64,000 nt of DNA from Scilla litardierei. Lineage: Eukaryota > Streptophyta > Magnoliopsida > Asparagales > Asparagaceae. The notes under the pieces were generated by a model. The model ran no database searches and had not been told where the DNA came from. It saw only the letters and a list, made by a program, of their open reading frames with translations. The stretch lies in the NCBI GenBank assembly GCA_030789695.1, contig CM061141.1, positions 321,100,452-321,164,451 of the forward strand, given 5' to 3'. Position 1 is the first letter of the stretch. The number at the start of each line of letters is the position of its first letter. This document shows positions 1-11,900 of the stretch, piece by piece. The translations under genes were made by a program, and so were the position numbers.

Positions 1-3000
1 CCCAAACACCAGAATTCCAACTCTGGCACAGTCGACTGGGACACCCTGGTTCGGTTATGATGTACCGCATCATAAAGAACTCCAGGGGCATTGACCTGAA
101 GAACCTGAAGATTCTTCAAAAAGGCAAATTCCCATGTCCACCCTGTTACAAGGGTAAACTGATCACGAGACCCTCTCCACTGAAAGTGGATGTGGAGTCT
201 CCCAGCTTTCTGGAAAGAATCCACGGAGACATTTGTGGGCCGATTCACCCATCAAGTGGTCCGTTCAGGTACTTTATGGTCTTGATAGACGCATCAACTA
301 AGTGGTCACATGTGTGCCTACTGTCCACCCGTAACCTAGCACTATCTAAGCTTTTAGCTCAGATAATAAAGTTACGGGCCCACTTTCCCGACCACCAGAA
401 TAAGAAACTTCGTCTGGACAATGCGGGGGAGTTTACGTCACAAGTCTTTCTAGACTATTGCCAAGCTCAGGGAATTGAAGTCGAACATCATGTAGCGCAT
501 GTTCACACCCAAAATGGGTTAGCAGAATCTCTAATTAAGAGACTGCAATGGATCGCTCGTCCATTATTACTTCAATCCCAGATGCCAGTGAATGCGTGGG
601 GTCATGCAATTTTGCATGCTGCATCTTTAATAAAATTAAGACCCTCTGGAGGTCAGTCATCTTCTCCAATGCAACTAGCACTTGGAGCCCCACCAATTGT
701 CTCACATTTGAGAATATTTGGTTGTGCAGTATACGTCCCCATAGCACCACCACAAAGGACAAAGATGGGTCCACAACGTCGCCTAGGCATTTATGTTGGG
801 TTTGACACCCCCTCCATAATTAGATTCCTAGAACCCCTTACGGGGGACGTCTTTAAGGCACGTCTAGAAGACTGTGAATTCGATGAAACATCGTTCCCAA
901 GACTAGGCTCACAGACAAAGAAGCCCGAAGCTTCAGAAAGTGTCACTTGGGATACAAAAACTTTATGTCACTTTGATCCGCCAACAAGCCAGTGTGAGGA
1001 GGAGGTCCTGAAGATTCTCCACATCCAAAACACTGTCCATCTCTTGCCGGACAAATTTAATGACAACCAGAAGATTGTCAAATCACACGTCCCTGCTGCT
1101 AACACTCCAGCTAGGATTGACATACCGCAAAATGGATGCAATCCGCCTGCAGCAGAAATGGTTGGACCTCTCAAAAAGAGAGGACGACCACCGGGATCCA
1201 AGGACCAAGTCCCTCGAAAGAGTAGGACCCTTGGCAATGGTAAACAAATACCACCACAGGATGCTAATTTAAGCCCTGCTACCCCATCTCTCCCAAACTC
1301 TCATGAAGAGGAAAAACCGGGAGAAAATGAAGTATCGATACACTATGTACGAACTGGGGAGTATTGGGACAGAAAAAGCACAACAATAGATGACACATTT
1401 GCGTGTAATATTGCCATCAACGTCACGTACTGCGACGATGATATTGAACCACGCTCTCTGACAGAATGTCAAAGCAGAGATGATTGGCCAAAGTGGAAAG
1501 CGGCAATAGGAGTGGAGTTGGATTCACTCACCAAATGCAAGGTCTTCGGACCAATAGTCCAGACACCAAAAGGTGTAAAACCTGTGGGTTATAAATGGGT
1601 ATTTGTTAGAAAACGAAATGAACAGAATGAGATCGTACGCTACAAAGCAAGGCTTGTAGCGCAGGGTTTTACCCAACGTCCTGGTGTAGATTTTGAAGCC
1701 ACATACTCCCCGGTCATGGACGCGATCACCTTCCGATTCCTCATTGGCATAACAGCACAAGAGGGTTTAGATATGCAACTCATGGACGTGGTTACTGCAT
1801 ACCTATATGGCAACCTAGACCGAGACATCTATATGAGATTGCCTGACGGTTATTCTTTGCCTGCAGCACTAAAAGAGAGAGAACGTGACATCTACTCAGT
1901 GAAACTGCAAAGATCATTATATGGTCTAAAACAATCTGGAAGGATGTGGTATAACAGACTGAGCGATTTCCTTGCACAGCAAGGATTTAAAAACGACCCA
2001 GTCTATCCTTGCATCTTTATAAGAGCAAAGGCAACATGATTTGTAATTATAGCCGTCTACGTAGACGACTTAAACCTCATCGGATTTCCTGAAGAGATCG
2101 TAAAGATTTCTAGAAGCCTGACAGAAACTTTCGAGATGAAAGACCTCGGAAAATCAAAATTCTGTTTAGGCCTTCAGATAGAGCATCTTAAAGATGGGAT
2201 CCAGTTACACCAGTCAACTTACACATCGAACTTATTGAAAAAGTTTCAGATGGATAAGTGCCACCCCCTCAGCACTCCGATGGTCATCAGATCATTGGAT
2301 GTACACAAAGACCCCTTCCGGCCGCTGGAAGAGGGGGAGGAAGTACTAGGCCCCGAAGTGCCTTATTTAAGTGCTATCGGTGCACTCCTTTACCTGGCTA
2401 ACTGCACTCGCCCCGACATAGCGTTTGCAGTAAACTTACTAGCCAGATATAGTGCTGCACCTACACAGCGGCACTGGGCCGGAGTTAAGCATCTTCTGCG
2501 CTACCTCCAAGGGTCCATAGAATTAGGTCTATTCTACAGGAAAGGGGCATCAACTGGTTTAGTTGGTTATGCTGACGCAGGTTACAGGTCCGATCCTCAT
2601 ACAGAGAAGTCTCAAACCGGATACATGTTCACATATGGCGGCACTGCCATATCCTGGAGATCTGTGAAGCAGACCATGACGACCGTCTCATCCACCCACT
2701 CAGAGCTACTTGCGATCTTCGAAGCAAGCAAGGAATGCTTTTGGCTACGCTCGGTGATCCAGCACATACTCACCTCCACCGGCCTGACGACCGGCGTTCT
2801 TGTACCCACTACACTCTATGAAGACAATGCAGCATGTATAGCCCAGCTACAGGACGGCTACATCAAAGGTGACAAGACGAAGCATATCTCTCCCAAGTTC
2901 TTCTGGATGCACGACCTTCAGAAGCAAAAGCAGATTGAGGTACAGAAGATCCAATCATGTAATAACTTGGCGGATTTGCTTACCAAATCCCTGCCTACTA

Positions 3001-3089
3001 GTATCTTTGAGAAACTTGTATATGGGATTGGGATGAGGAGAGTGAGTAAATGTAAACTGGGTCAGGATGAGAGAACTATGAACTCATAG
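1..3089 (+). pseudogene. Copia-1 retrotransposon pol (pre-integrase, integrase, RT, RNase H), 5' cut by window edge
   Basis: The frame is open from base 3, so the ATG at 57 is internal and the true start lies outside the window. In order it shows the end of a GAG-pre-integrase zinc site (H..RLGHPG at the edge, CPPC at about 135-146), then an integrase core. Counting from the ATG at 57, the catalytic residues are D58, D121 (LRLDNAGEF) and E157 (QNGLAES), the D-D-35-E spacing of retroviral integrases. After a variable linker comes a Ty1/copia reverse transcriptase with YVDD at 2058-2069, then RNase H up to about 3000. A single in-frame TGA at 2037-2039 splits the frame just before YVDD; nothing else disrupts it. 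The protein would make and insert cDNA in a virus-like particle. Copia-2 (10799-12773) belongs to the same lineage. It is probably inactive unless the stop is bypassed. Confidence 0.93.
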
Positions 3090-3399
3090 ATACATAGGAG
3101 ACTGATGTATAGATTCATAGGAAATCTGCAAGCCTGAAGCTTGGTCAGATAAGGGGGAGTCAACTGCAGAGTTGTACTCTTTTCCCTTGGCTACAGGTTT
3201 TTTCCCACTGGGTTTTCCGTAGTCAAGGTTTTGACGAGGCAACCTCGTTGACTCTGGATCCTGAAGTATCCACCCCTAGACACATCCCCAAAATAGGGGA
3301 AGTTATGGGTTAACTGTTCTTTCTTTAACAAGACAGTTACCCTAACTCGGATCCTGAAGAATCCACCTCTTATTTCAATGTTGATTGGATAAGGGGAAG
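3090..3399 (+). other. Copia-1 3' untranslated region ending in the polypurine tract
   Basis: This non-coding stretch follows the RNase H stop. It contains AAGGGGGAGT at about 3151 and a run of TTTTTCCCACTGGGTTTTCC type (3190-3220), which is common between pol and the 3' LTR in plant copia elements. The purine tract AAGGGGAAG at 3391-3399 directly precedes a TG start and is the best candidate for the plus-strand primer. Confidence 0.7.
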
Positions 3400-3560
3400 T
3401 GTTATGAATAGGCCCATTGTGCCAATTGGGTATCCAACCCACTATTGAAAGTTATAAATACACGGGTAGGGGGCTCTTAACCCCTTACACCTATTTCTCC
3501 CTAAATTCCCTTCACAACAATTATCATTTTATAACTAATAATTAGTGAGTAACTAATTAT
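3400..3560 (+). repeat. Copia-1 3' LTR (right end uncertain)
   Basis: It starts TGTTATGAATAGGCCC right after the polypurine tract and carries a TATA-like ATAAATAC near 3455. No 5' LTR is in the window, so the end cannot be fixed by comparison. A CA end at about 3520-3530 is as possible as one near 3560. Confidence 0.5.
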
Positions 3561-6108
3561 TGTTAAGTTTTAGAAAATCAAACTGGATCCAAACGTAATC
3601 AAATCCGAACTGCCCCTCCATCTCAAACGTTCACAAACCCGCACGTCACGTTCCCCATCATCCCCACGTACTACACTCCCATGTCCTCTCTCCTTAACCC
3701 TATAACTATATTTTCCCCTAGGCTTCGAGGCAAGCAAGAGAATCACAGTCCATTTCCGTGCGCCCTAGCCTACACACATGCCCCCAACTCTTGCAACCTA
3801 CATCTACCCCTAGGCATGTACGCAACCTAGCACAACCTAGGCTTTTATTTTGTGCGCCCCCAGCCTTCCTTCCCAACGCCCGAAGTCCTGCAACCTTCTT
3901 CCTCCTCGCGAGAAACCCCACAAGGCCGAAACCCTCCCTTCTTCTCACAGTTGCAACAAGCCCCGACCCATCCCTCTCTTCCTCGACGGCCGAAGACCAC
4001 TCCGACCAAGCCCCTCCAGCGGCCTCTGACCTTGCACAGCCACTAGCACCGTCCCCTGTCTCCCATGTTCTCCCCCTCAGCCCGTACACCTTCACCTCGA
4101 GCCCCCGACGACCAACGAAACCACTCCGACCTACAGCCCTTTCCCACGCCGCCAGCATCCCCCTCGAACCCCCAGCCCGCCTCCGAGCAATTCAGGCGCC
4201 CTCCGACCTTCTGTTGCCAAACCCGCAGCACACCCCGACGTCAGCCATACTCTGCCACTCACCGTCGACATCGAAGCCCGCCGCCTCTACTCTACCACCG
4301 ACGTCATCGCCTCTCCGACGTCGCCTTTCACCTTCCTCCGCCTTTATCTTCGGCGCAGATCGACAACCACCAGACCAACACCCTTCCCGAAGCCTCGACA
4401 CCGTCGGACGTTGCACCGCAGCAGTCGCCGACCACCCTCCCGGTCGCCACCGTCCTAGACGACGCTGACCTCCCCATGCAACGTGGCATCAGCAAGGTGA
4501 AAGTGAGATCATATGTATGCATGCATGCGGCTTGATAATACACAAACTTACTTTTGTTATTGCTTCACATAGACTGTGATGTTACATACACGATATTTCT
4601 AAATCTAATAATTATACATACTATCATAGTTAGATAGTAATCATAGTATTATGGTAAACTGTAAGTTCTTTAATATTTTCTTTTATCAGTAAGTTATAAA
4701 CCATAAGTTAATTATATATTTATATCACCATGTTAGATATGTACAGTAACATTTATTTTAAATTAGTGGTTTAGGGTTACCATAAGTTGTTAGGTATTAA
4801 AAACAACAGTACCCTTATAATAGATCTAATAAACTGATTCGAGCTGCTAACTTTATACCATAAACTTGTTGACGCAGAAACTTTCGCGCCGTCCATACAA
4901 TCCCAACGACACCCAAATTCATCGGAAACAGGCAAGTGTGCAATTAAATATGAATTTTTGAAGTTGATAATACTTACGTCATTTTTTACTTTAATCTGTA
5001 TATCTTGAAAACTGTACGTAAAATGATGCATGAAACTGTTTCCATAATGTTCAAGACTAAAAATGTCACATTTTGACATATAACTTGATATGTTTTAATT
5101 TTAGATATTAGCAGAGAAAATTGTTCCATGTAACCAGTAACCCGTCTCGACATTCCTTTAATTTTTATAAATGTTGTAAATAAGGAAATATTGACGACTT
5201 TAAATGAATGAACATCTTGCTTGGTCATTAGAGAGTGACATCATGAAATCGTGCGCCTCGAAGGCGAATTCGTGACTTTCGTGATGTCGTGTGAGTCGAC
5301 TAGGCTGGCTCGTGTTCCGGCAAAACTTTTGGGTGGGGTTAGGGTTGAACGGTCACTAAGCGTATGTAGGGGTCATGTCTTCAAGAACACCACCTATATG
5401 GTGGGTTAGTATCAATCACGATTATACCCCCGTGAGAAGAATGACTTACTCATCACGTCTTAAAGGCGGGAACCCTAAGAGTGAATAGAAGACACGGACA
5501 TGAAATTACAAATTGCCATGCCAATAAAATAAATGTCATCATTTTACTTCAACCTGCTTAGAAACTGCCATGCTAGGAATGTTTAATTTTACTTCGCATT
5601 TAAATTGTCATCCCTTAAAATGTTGTTGTGGAAACCTTGTATGCTAATAATCGTCATTTCTTAATTCATATTATATGCACACTTTGCCTTAGTTTCTGAC
5701 CCTTTCTTGCAGACCTTGCTGACATACATTCATGTCTTTTTGAATGTATGTCAGATCTTGAGCTAGGAATTCGCCGTTGACGCCGATCCTCTCCCTGCGG
5801 AGACTAGTGGACTCGCCGCTGCTATTTCCTTTTAGTGCTTTCAGTTCTTGTTGTTATTGTTTAGAGTGCGTTCTCTGTTGCTACTTCAGCCCAGCTGTGG
5901 CTTTGTTGTTTAATTCGTGTACGAACTTTTATCTCTGGATGTGGCATTTATCTTTTGAATGTTTTCTGATTGTTCTGAAACACAAATGCAAGGACCTCCC
6001 CTGTGTTTTTATCACAGACGCTTATTGGACTCGAGCTTCATCGCTCCAGTTCAAGCGGACCACGTAACGTTCTCGCTTCCAGTATCTTTTGGGAAGCGGG
6101 GCATTGCA
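3561..6108 (+). repeat. Long chromovirus-like (Del/Tekay type) LTR, 3' part
   Basis: The right end (GTATC...GGGAAGCGGGGCATTGCA, 6081-6108) matches, in the same orientation, the end of the 3.9 kb solo LTR at 34385-38315 read on its minus strand (GTATCCCGGGGAGCGGGGCATTACA type). A candidate TATA (TATAACTATA, 3701-3710) precedes a GC-rich, proline/serine-coding-looking leader (3720-4530). Then follow AT-rich sequence and a downstream block with an acceptor-like TTTCTTGCAG at 5703-5712. I see no gene. The left border is set only by the neighbouring copia LTR. Confidence 0.55.
5719..5754. other. Perfect 14-bp inverted repeat (hairpin) in the LTR leader
   Basis: CTGACATACATTCA at 5719-5732 is exactly reversed and complemented at 5741-5754, with an 8-nt loop TGTCTTTT. 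It lies just after an acceptor-like TTTCTTGCAG. It could fold in RNA; the function is unknown. Confidence 0.75.
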
Positions 6109-6850
6109 GGTTGGAAAGCTTATTGAGTTAGTTAACTACTGCAGGTGGTTTGGATGAAAAATTCCAACTACAAAAAAATTGGCATCAGTTTGAAGGCAGA
6201 CTGGTCAGAAAAACAAAATACAGCTTCAAACAGATTTGGTCTCTGTTTAAAGATAGTCGACTACTGAAGGAAAACCAGTCGACTGGTTTTCCTTCATCAG
6301 TCCCCTGTTATGAATCAAAAGTTCAGATTTCAAGTATTCAAAGCCTAGAAGCATATGGGGTCAACTAGAGGCTATACAAATGATGTGTATATGTGGTATA
6401 TGTGCCTCTAAGTAGTTCTAATTCAAGGCTTAACATTCTAAGACTCACAAAGAAGTAAATACTAAAGATTACAGTGAATATCCTTACTTCTTCATGGTCT
6501 TGAGTCTTTTAGTTGTATGTCTCGAATGTCTCCAACATCATCTAGTCTTTGATCCTCAAGATGTTCTTTGACGCTTTTGAATCATCCATTCCTTCTTCTC
6601 TTTGAATTGAATCTCCATTCATTTGTTGATGCCATTGGCTTGAGGTTTGAGGTAGCATTTGAGTTCTTCAAGCCAATGCTTCACCTTTGTTGATCTACCA
6701 AGTTCTCCACTTGAATCAACACGTGTAGTCACTTTTGATCTTCTTGAATCTAATTGGTGACTCTTTAGCTAACTGCAATCATATGGGTTAATCACAATGA
6801 TTTATGTTTGATCATCATCAAAACCAAGGTGGAGAGCCCAATACTCAACA
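6109..6850 (-). repeat. SIRE/Maximus-like copia LTR, U3 fragment
   Basis: Read on the minus strand the LTR begins TGTTGAGTATTGG at 6850, directly after a polypurine tract, then TTTTGATGATGATCAAAC, the usual start of SIRE LTRs. The SIRE LTR at 27404-29409 starts the same way (TGTTAGTTCTTGGG then TTTTGATGATGATCAA). It holds GTCGAC palindromes around 6250-6300. The R/U5 part is missing: the fragment stops at the chromovirus LTR end at 6108. Confidence 0.65.
6266..6295. other. Perfect 30-bp palindrome centred on GTCGAC
   Basis: The 15 bases at 6266-6280 (GAAGGAAAACCAGTC) are exactly complemented by 6281-6295 with no spacer. A second GTCGAC occurs at 6256. It belongs to the U3 palindrome cluster of this SIRE-like LTR. 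Confidence 0.9.
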
Positions 6851-6862
6851 TTCTCCCCCTTT
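6851..6862 (-). other. SIRE polypurine tract
   Basis: On the minus strand it reads AAAAGGGGGAGAA immediately before the LTR start TGTTGAG. This is the standard SIRE plus-strand priming site. Confidence 0.75.
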
Positions 6863-9405
6863 TGATGATGACAACCCAAATATAAACAAAATAAATAATT
6901 GTGCATTAAATATACTTACTCCCCCTGCAATGATGCCAATCAAGTTAATATCAATAATCAATATCATCATTAAGCAGTTAATAGTGTGCGTATCACATGA
7001 GGTTGTGTATATATCACATGAATGACAAAAAATAATATGCATACACAATACAAATCATATAGGTGATACACATCATAAAAACGAGCATGATTACCAACAT
7101 ATACCAAATGTAATCAATATACACCAAGGTAATCACCAATGCTCCCCCTGAATCATATGCATGATCAATCATACGTAAAGGCTATATGATTCAAGTTATT
7201 GTTTAACACTCAACATTTAATTAGCACAAAGCACATCCTTTGTTTATTTCTGTCCCCCTTGGGCATTATCCAAAAGGCATGGGGGCATAGAAACAACAAA
7301 TGCCAAAATAGAGTGGAAAACATAAAGATATATGTAATGTAAACTATATAAGCTACCACTTGAAAATAAGATATCAAAATAAAGATATCAATTGCAAGAG
7401 CAAATATCCAACAACAACTCAACTACCCTCAATTATCACAAAAAGATAAGAAGTAAGCATATGTGATAAAAGATTACAATAGATACTAATTATAAAGAGC
7501 AGTGTGAGCAGTGTTAGAAAAGTGACAATAACATAATTAGAAGTAGCTACTAACTATAAATATGATAAAAATATGGATAACAATGCAAAAATCATGACAT
7601 CACTTGTGAAAGAAAAACAAGTGATCAAATAGTGTCAAGTACACAAACAAGCTCAATTATCACAAAATTTATAACATTAAGCATAATGTGATATACTATC
7701 CTTGGGCAATGGCATGTCATATGACATGAACATGATTAAAGACATACTGGTAGAATCATTATCATCACAATGACATAGATCAACAAATAATATCAATAAA
7801 CTGAGATCTAAGCCAAACATAGCAAAAAAAAATGCAACAAACATGACTATGGAAATTTTTAGCCACGTGTACCAAGTTATGTTATGAAATAATAACTCAA
7901 ATTAAGTTCTAATGATCATAATACCAATGAACTAATCACTACATGTCAAAATATATCAATTGAAAGTGAAGTGACAACAAATGGTGAAAATATAATCAAA
8001 AGGACATGAATAAAATCACAATCATGGTTCTGAACCCATTACTCAAAATAAAATATAATGAGCACACTAACATACTCAAAGCATCACAAACTGTAATTAC
8101 ATCAAATGATCACATCTAGCACAAACCATCTCAAATAACTCATAAAAGAGTGAAAATAGACGTAAGAGATGTGAGATGACAAAAAATAAGTATAATGGCA
8201 TGTGCTAAACTCCACAAAACATCTCCAGAAGTAAGTATACCAATTCTAAGTGAAGTATGCGATGTGGGGTGACAAGGTGATAAAAATGTATGAATATCAA
8301 TATCAATATCATGCAAAAGTGTTATGCCAAATAGAGATATTAACTTCATAAAAATTATGGCATACACAATTCTAGCACACTAGGATACTAATTGAAACAA
8401 TGTTCAAAAGAACCATAGTACTAGCATGCATTCCAGAATAGATACTCACAGAATGAGTTAATGATAAGCATGGAATGACATGAGCTTAAGCAAGATAAGC
8501 ACTATATCATAAGCTCGAAACTAGCATCAATCAAGAGCATGTAAAGATGATATCCAATATAAATAGTCTAACAAAGTATGCAAAACAGGCAAATAATACC
8601 AAGATCATGACATCACTTGTGAAGGAAACCAAGTGAACAAATAGAGACATGTTCTCATCCTAGCTCAATTATCACAAAGGATTCAATATGAGGCATAATG
8701 TGACAAAACATCTTTTGAGCAAAGGCATGGAGTTTGTCATGAGCAAAGATATAAGGCATAATGAAGATAGTCTATGTTCAAAGTCACAAGGTAGGACATA
8801 AACAAATAAAGTTACCATGAGCATTACATGCATGCATACCGATTGTGCGAATAGAACAAAAGCTTATGTAATCACAATTTGATCGGAGGTAGCATTAATA
8901 AAGTCATAGTGCATCAGGATGTATTCATGGAAGAATATCTATGACAAAATATACATATCATTATACACAATATAAAACTTTTATGATCTTGTATAGCACA
9001 AATTATCTTCAACATCTCATAAAAACAACATACAATATGGGCATAAGATGAGATATAATTATTGTGAGAAATATAGCATGAAGATCACTAACCAATATGC
9101 ATGAGTGTTATGACACTTGTGAAAATATCATACATGAAAGATTTAGCTATATACAAGAAAGATCTCTCAAATAAAGTTATAACTAAACATTAGTCATGAA
9201 GCAATTTAAAATGACAAGTAACATACATTGATCACCCCAAATCATATCAATATGTCTCATAAAGATAACCATACCAACTGTAAGAAAAGTATGAGATGTG
9301 TGGTGATACAATGAACAAATATGCATAAAGATCCTAAATCAATTAATCTTATTCATGGCATGAATTATATATAACATGATGAAGTATAGCATGCCATAAG
9401 GAAAT
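6863..9405 (-). other. AT-rich non-coding interior of a pol-less SIRE-like element
   Basis: No open frame of retroelement type occurs here. Bases 7214-9405 are collinear with 58818-about 60700: they share TTTATTTCT(C/G)TCCCCCTT, ATAGAAACAACAAATGC, AATAGAGTGGAAAAC, AATGTTCAAAAGAACCATAGTACTAGC and the end ATGCCA(C/T)AA(G)GAAATGAATGATT. Several CTCCCCCTG blocks (6918, 7141) read as GGGGGAG on the minus strand and resemble extra polypurine tracts. A piece of LTR start (AACACTCAACA) ends at 7213. I read it as the 3' interior of a non-autonomous SIRE derivative. Confidence 0.6.
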
Positions 9406-10114
9406 GAATGATTAGATTTGGAGATTTAGGGCTTTTGAATGAAATGAGAGCTTGAGCCTTGAAATCAAATCAATAGAGTTTAGAGGGTTCCAAGAGTTCT
9501 CTAATGGAACAATAAAAGCCAATTTTATAAGCTCTTTACAAACCCCCAAAACGATTTACCCAAAACCTTCAACAGAATCAGCTGGAAAAGGCTCAATGGC
9601 TAAAAATCTTGACAGGACAGGCGACTGATGTGGTATCTACAGGCGCCTGTGCCATGGACAGGTGACCGTGAAAACAACATCAGTCGTCTGGCCGAAACAT
9701 GCATAGCTTGCCAAACACAAAGTGTTAGGGCAAAGAATCAACAGGCGACTGAAGAAGCATTCACAGGCGCCTGTACCATAGGCAGACGACTGTGAAACCA
9801 ACATCAGTCTTCTGACTGAATGATGAAAAGTTAGGGATCTTTGGGCAATAAAGACACATGCGACTGACTAACAAGTCACATGCGTCTGCAAGGAGCCAGG
9901 CGCCTGTATATTGTACAGAAGTCGCCTGTTAGAAATGGATAATGAAAACCCAAAGTATACTATCAAAAACGTGTGCATGGCAGACGACTGTAGAACGAAT
10001 TACAAGCGCCTGTAAGGAGACAGGAACCTAAAACTTGTTCAGCAGTCGCCTAAAAATCAACCAAAATGTACATTTAGGCTTTTTGATTAGGTTTACGGGT
10101 TTATTTGGGGTTCC

Positions 10115-10120
10115 TATATA
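10115..10120 (+). promoter_or_regulatory. LTR TATA box of the + SIRE-like LTR
   Basis: CCTATATATTGG lies about 65 bp downstream of the last palindrome of the array and upstream of leader sequence shared with the SIRE LTR at 27404-29409. Confidence 0.55.
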
Positions 10121-10389
10121 TTGGAGAGGGCTTAGTTCATTAGAACTTCTTGGATCCATTGAAGATCATTTGAGCATCATTAAGCCACTCTCAAATGCTC
10201 TCATTTCCCTCTTAGAGCTCTATTTCTCTCTTCATGCATTGAAGCTTAGCTCAAGAGAAATCATCCCAGTGCTTTCAAGCAAATCTCATCACTTAGATAT
10301 CATCTTCCTTGCCTTCTTCTTCATATGAGTAAGTTAATCATCAAGTCATATGTAAGAGTATTTGTTTTACTTTGTTTTCTTTGAAACCA

Positions 10390-10585
10390 TATCTTTTTGT
10401 GTGAGAGATAGTTACTCTCTGTGTGAGAGTATAACCTTCTATGTGAGAGTTGGTTGAGACCTCTCTTTGTGAGAGTTAGAGTTTCTTTGTGTGAGAGCAA
10501 GGATTTCTCTGCGTGAGAATCCAAAATCCTCTGTGTGAGGTATCTCTGTGTGAGATTGTATTCACTTCTCTTTGTGAGAATTATA
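10390..10585 (+). repeat. Array of small hairpins in the transcribed part of a SIRE-like LTR
   Basis: At least seven successive stem-loops share a 5-nt loop TGTGT, TTTGT or TGCGT, with different stems. Examples are TACTCTC/GAGAGTA, CTCTC/GAGAG, CCTC/GAGG, ATCTC/GAGAT, TTCTC/GAGAA, and GGATT.CTC/GAGAATCC with one bulge. Stem sequence changes while pairing holds. The array lies about 270 bp after the TATA and before the conserved GGACGTACCCAAG block. Confidence 0.7.
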
Positions 10586-10798
10586 GTGGATATTGACGTG
10601 GCTGGACGTACCCAAGTTTTGGGAACCAGGGTCAAACCTTGTGTTTGCTTTTGAATTGATTGTGTTGATTAATTCCTTTTGCACTTATTATTCCGTATTT
10701 GCAAGTTAAATTTTAATTGCACAATTTATAGCCATTACTTTATTCACGCCCCCTCTAGAGATTATTGTTAGTATTACAAGGGTAAGACGGTCCTTACA

Positions 10799-11900
10799 CA
10801 AGTTGCATTGGAGAGAGACTCTGACCTCCAGAGGGTCTTATTTTCATCAATGCTGCCGCATGCAAAATTGCATGTCCCCATGCATTCACCGGCAAATGGG
10901 TTTTGATTAATAATGGACGTACAATCCATTGGAGTCTTTTTATCAATGACTCTGCCAACCCGTTTTGGGTGTGAACATGTGGAACATGATGTTCAATTTC
11001 AATCCCATTTGAACAATAATTTTGAAATGACCGGGAGATAAATTCCCCAGTATTATCCAGACGTATTTTATTTATTTGGTTGTCTGGAAAATGCGCACGT
11101 AATTTTATTATTTATGACAGTAGCTTTGCAACAACCATGTTACAGGTCGATATTAGACACACATACGAGTATTTTGAGGATGCGTCAATCAGTACCATAG
11201 AGTACAAAAATGGCCCACTTGGGGGTGGATAGGTCCACATACATCTCCTTGTATTCTTTCGAGAAAACTTGGAGATTCTATACCCACTTTTAGTGGTGAT
11301 GGCCTTGTTATTAATTTCCCCTTGAAGTAAGGGATGCAAGGGAATTCTCCCTTCTGAAGAATCTTCTAGTTCTTCAAATCATGTCCATTGGATTGGGATA
11401 AGATGCGATGCATCATCACCGATCCAGGGTTGCCAAGTATATCATGCCAAAGTAAAAATTTGGCTGATGTTGGCCACTTCAGGTGCTCCATTAAATTAGC
11501 TTCATCTCTTTGAATCTTCGTATGGAAGAGGCCTGATAACATGCTCTCATATCATTCAAGTAAGGATTTTACTCCTTTTTCTTAAGACGTTACATACAGA
11601 AGTTCTTTTTCATTTACATTTGTTGTTTCTACATGGAATCCGTTTAAACGTATGTCCTTGAAACTCAATAAGTTTCTATTTGAATTCGGAGAGAATAATG
11701 CATCCTTTATTTTAATTTCAGTTCCATTTGGGAGCAACAAAGTTGCGTTCCCAGAACCTTCAATAATATTTGATAACCCTGAAATGTTACTTACATGGTT
11801 TTTATTTGGTATAATGCTATGAAAATAGAATTTATATTGAAGGATCGTATGTGTCGAAGCACTGTCTACTAAGCAGTCATGAGAGCATTGCATCTATTAA
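10799..11900 (-). pseudogene. Copia-2 protease and integrase fragment
   Basis: On the minus strand, 11893-11582 encodes the protease/pre-integrase region typical of this copia lineage (CLVDSASTHTILQ, with DSA as the aspartic active site; ISGLSNIIEGSG; LLPNGTEIKIKDALFSP; RNLLSFKDIRLNG). Then 11339-10800 gives the integrase (SGPFLYSMVLIDASSKYSYVC, RLDNTGEF, EHHVPHVHTQNGLAESL). Frames are broken and the zinc-site spacer is damaged. The gene stops after MQLV at 10799, where a SIRE-like LTR end abuts, so RT and RNase H are missing. It is the same lineage as Copia-1 but clearly diverged. Confidence 0.85.

Larger units (their letters stand above)
9406..10798. repeat. SIRE-like LTR pieces joined at a palindrome array; right part in + orientation
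   Basis: Bases 9960-10798 are a plus-strand SIRE LTR end. TATA at 10115 is followed by GGCTTAGTTCATTAGAACTT, which matches the reverse complement of 28200-28220, then the hairpin array, then GGACGTACCCAAGTTTTGG, then CCCCCTCTAGAG and a TTACA end near 10798. Bases 9406-9560 look instead like the leader of a minus-strand LTR (TTATAAAATTGG on minus at about 9520). The two leaders face away from a shared array of CAGGCGCCTGT/CAGTCGCCTG motifs (9612-10050). Confidence 0.5.

Noticed and set aside
3758..4468. 236-codon + strand ORF rich in Pro, Ser and Arg
   Set aside because: It lies in the GC-rich leader of a long LTR, is low-complexity, overlaps equally long frames on both strands, and shows no known domain.
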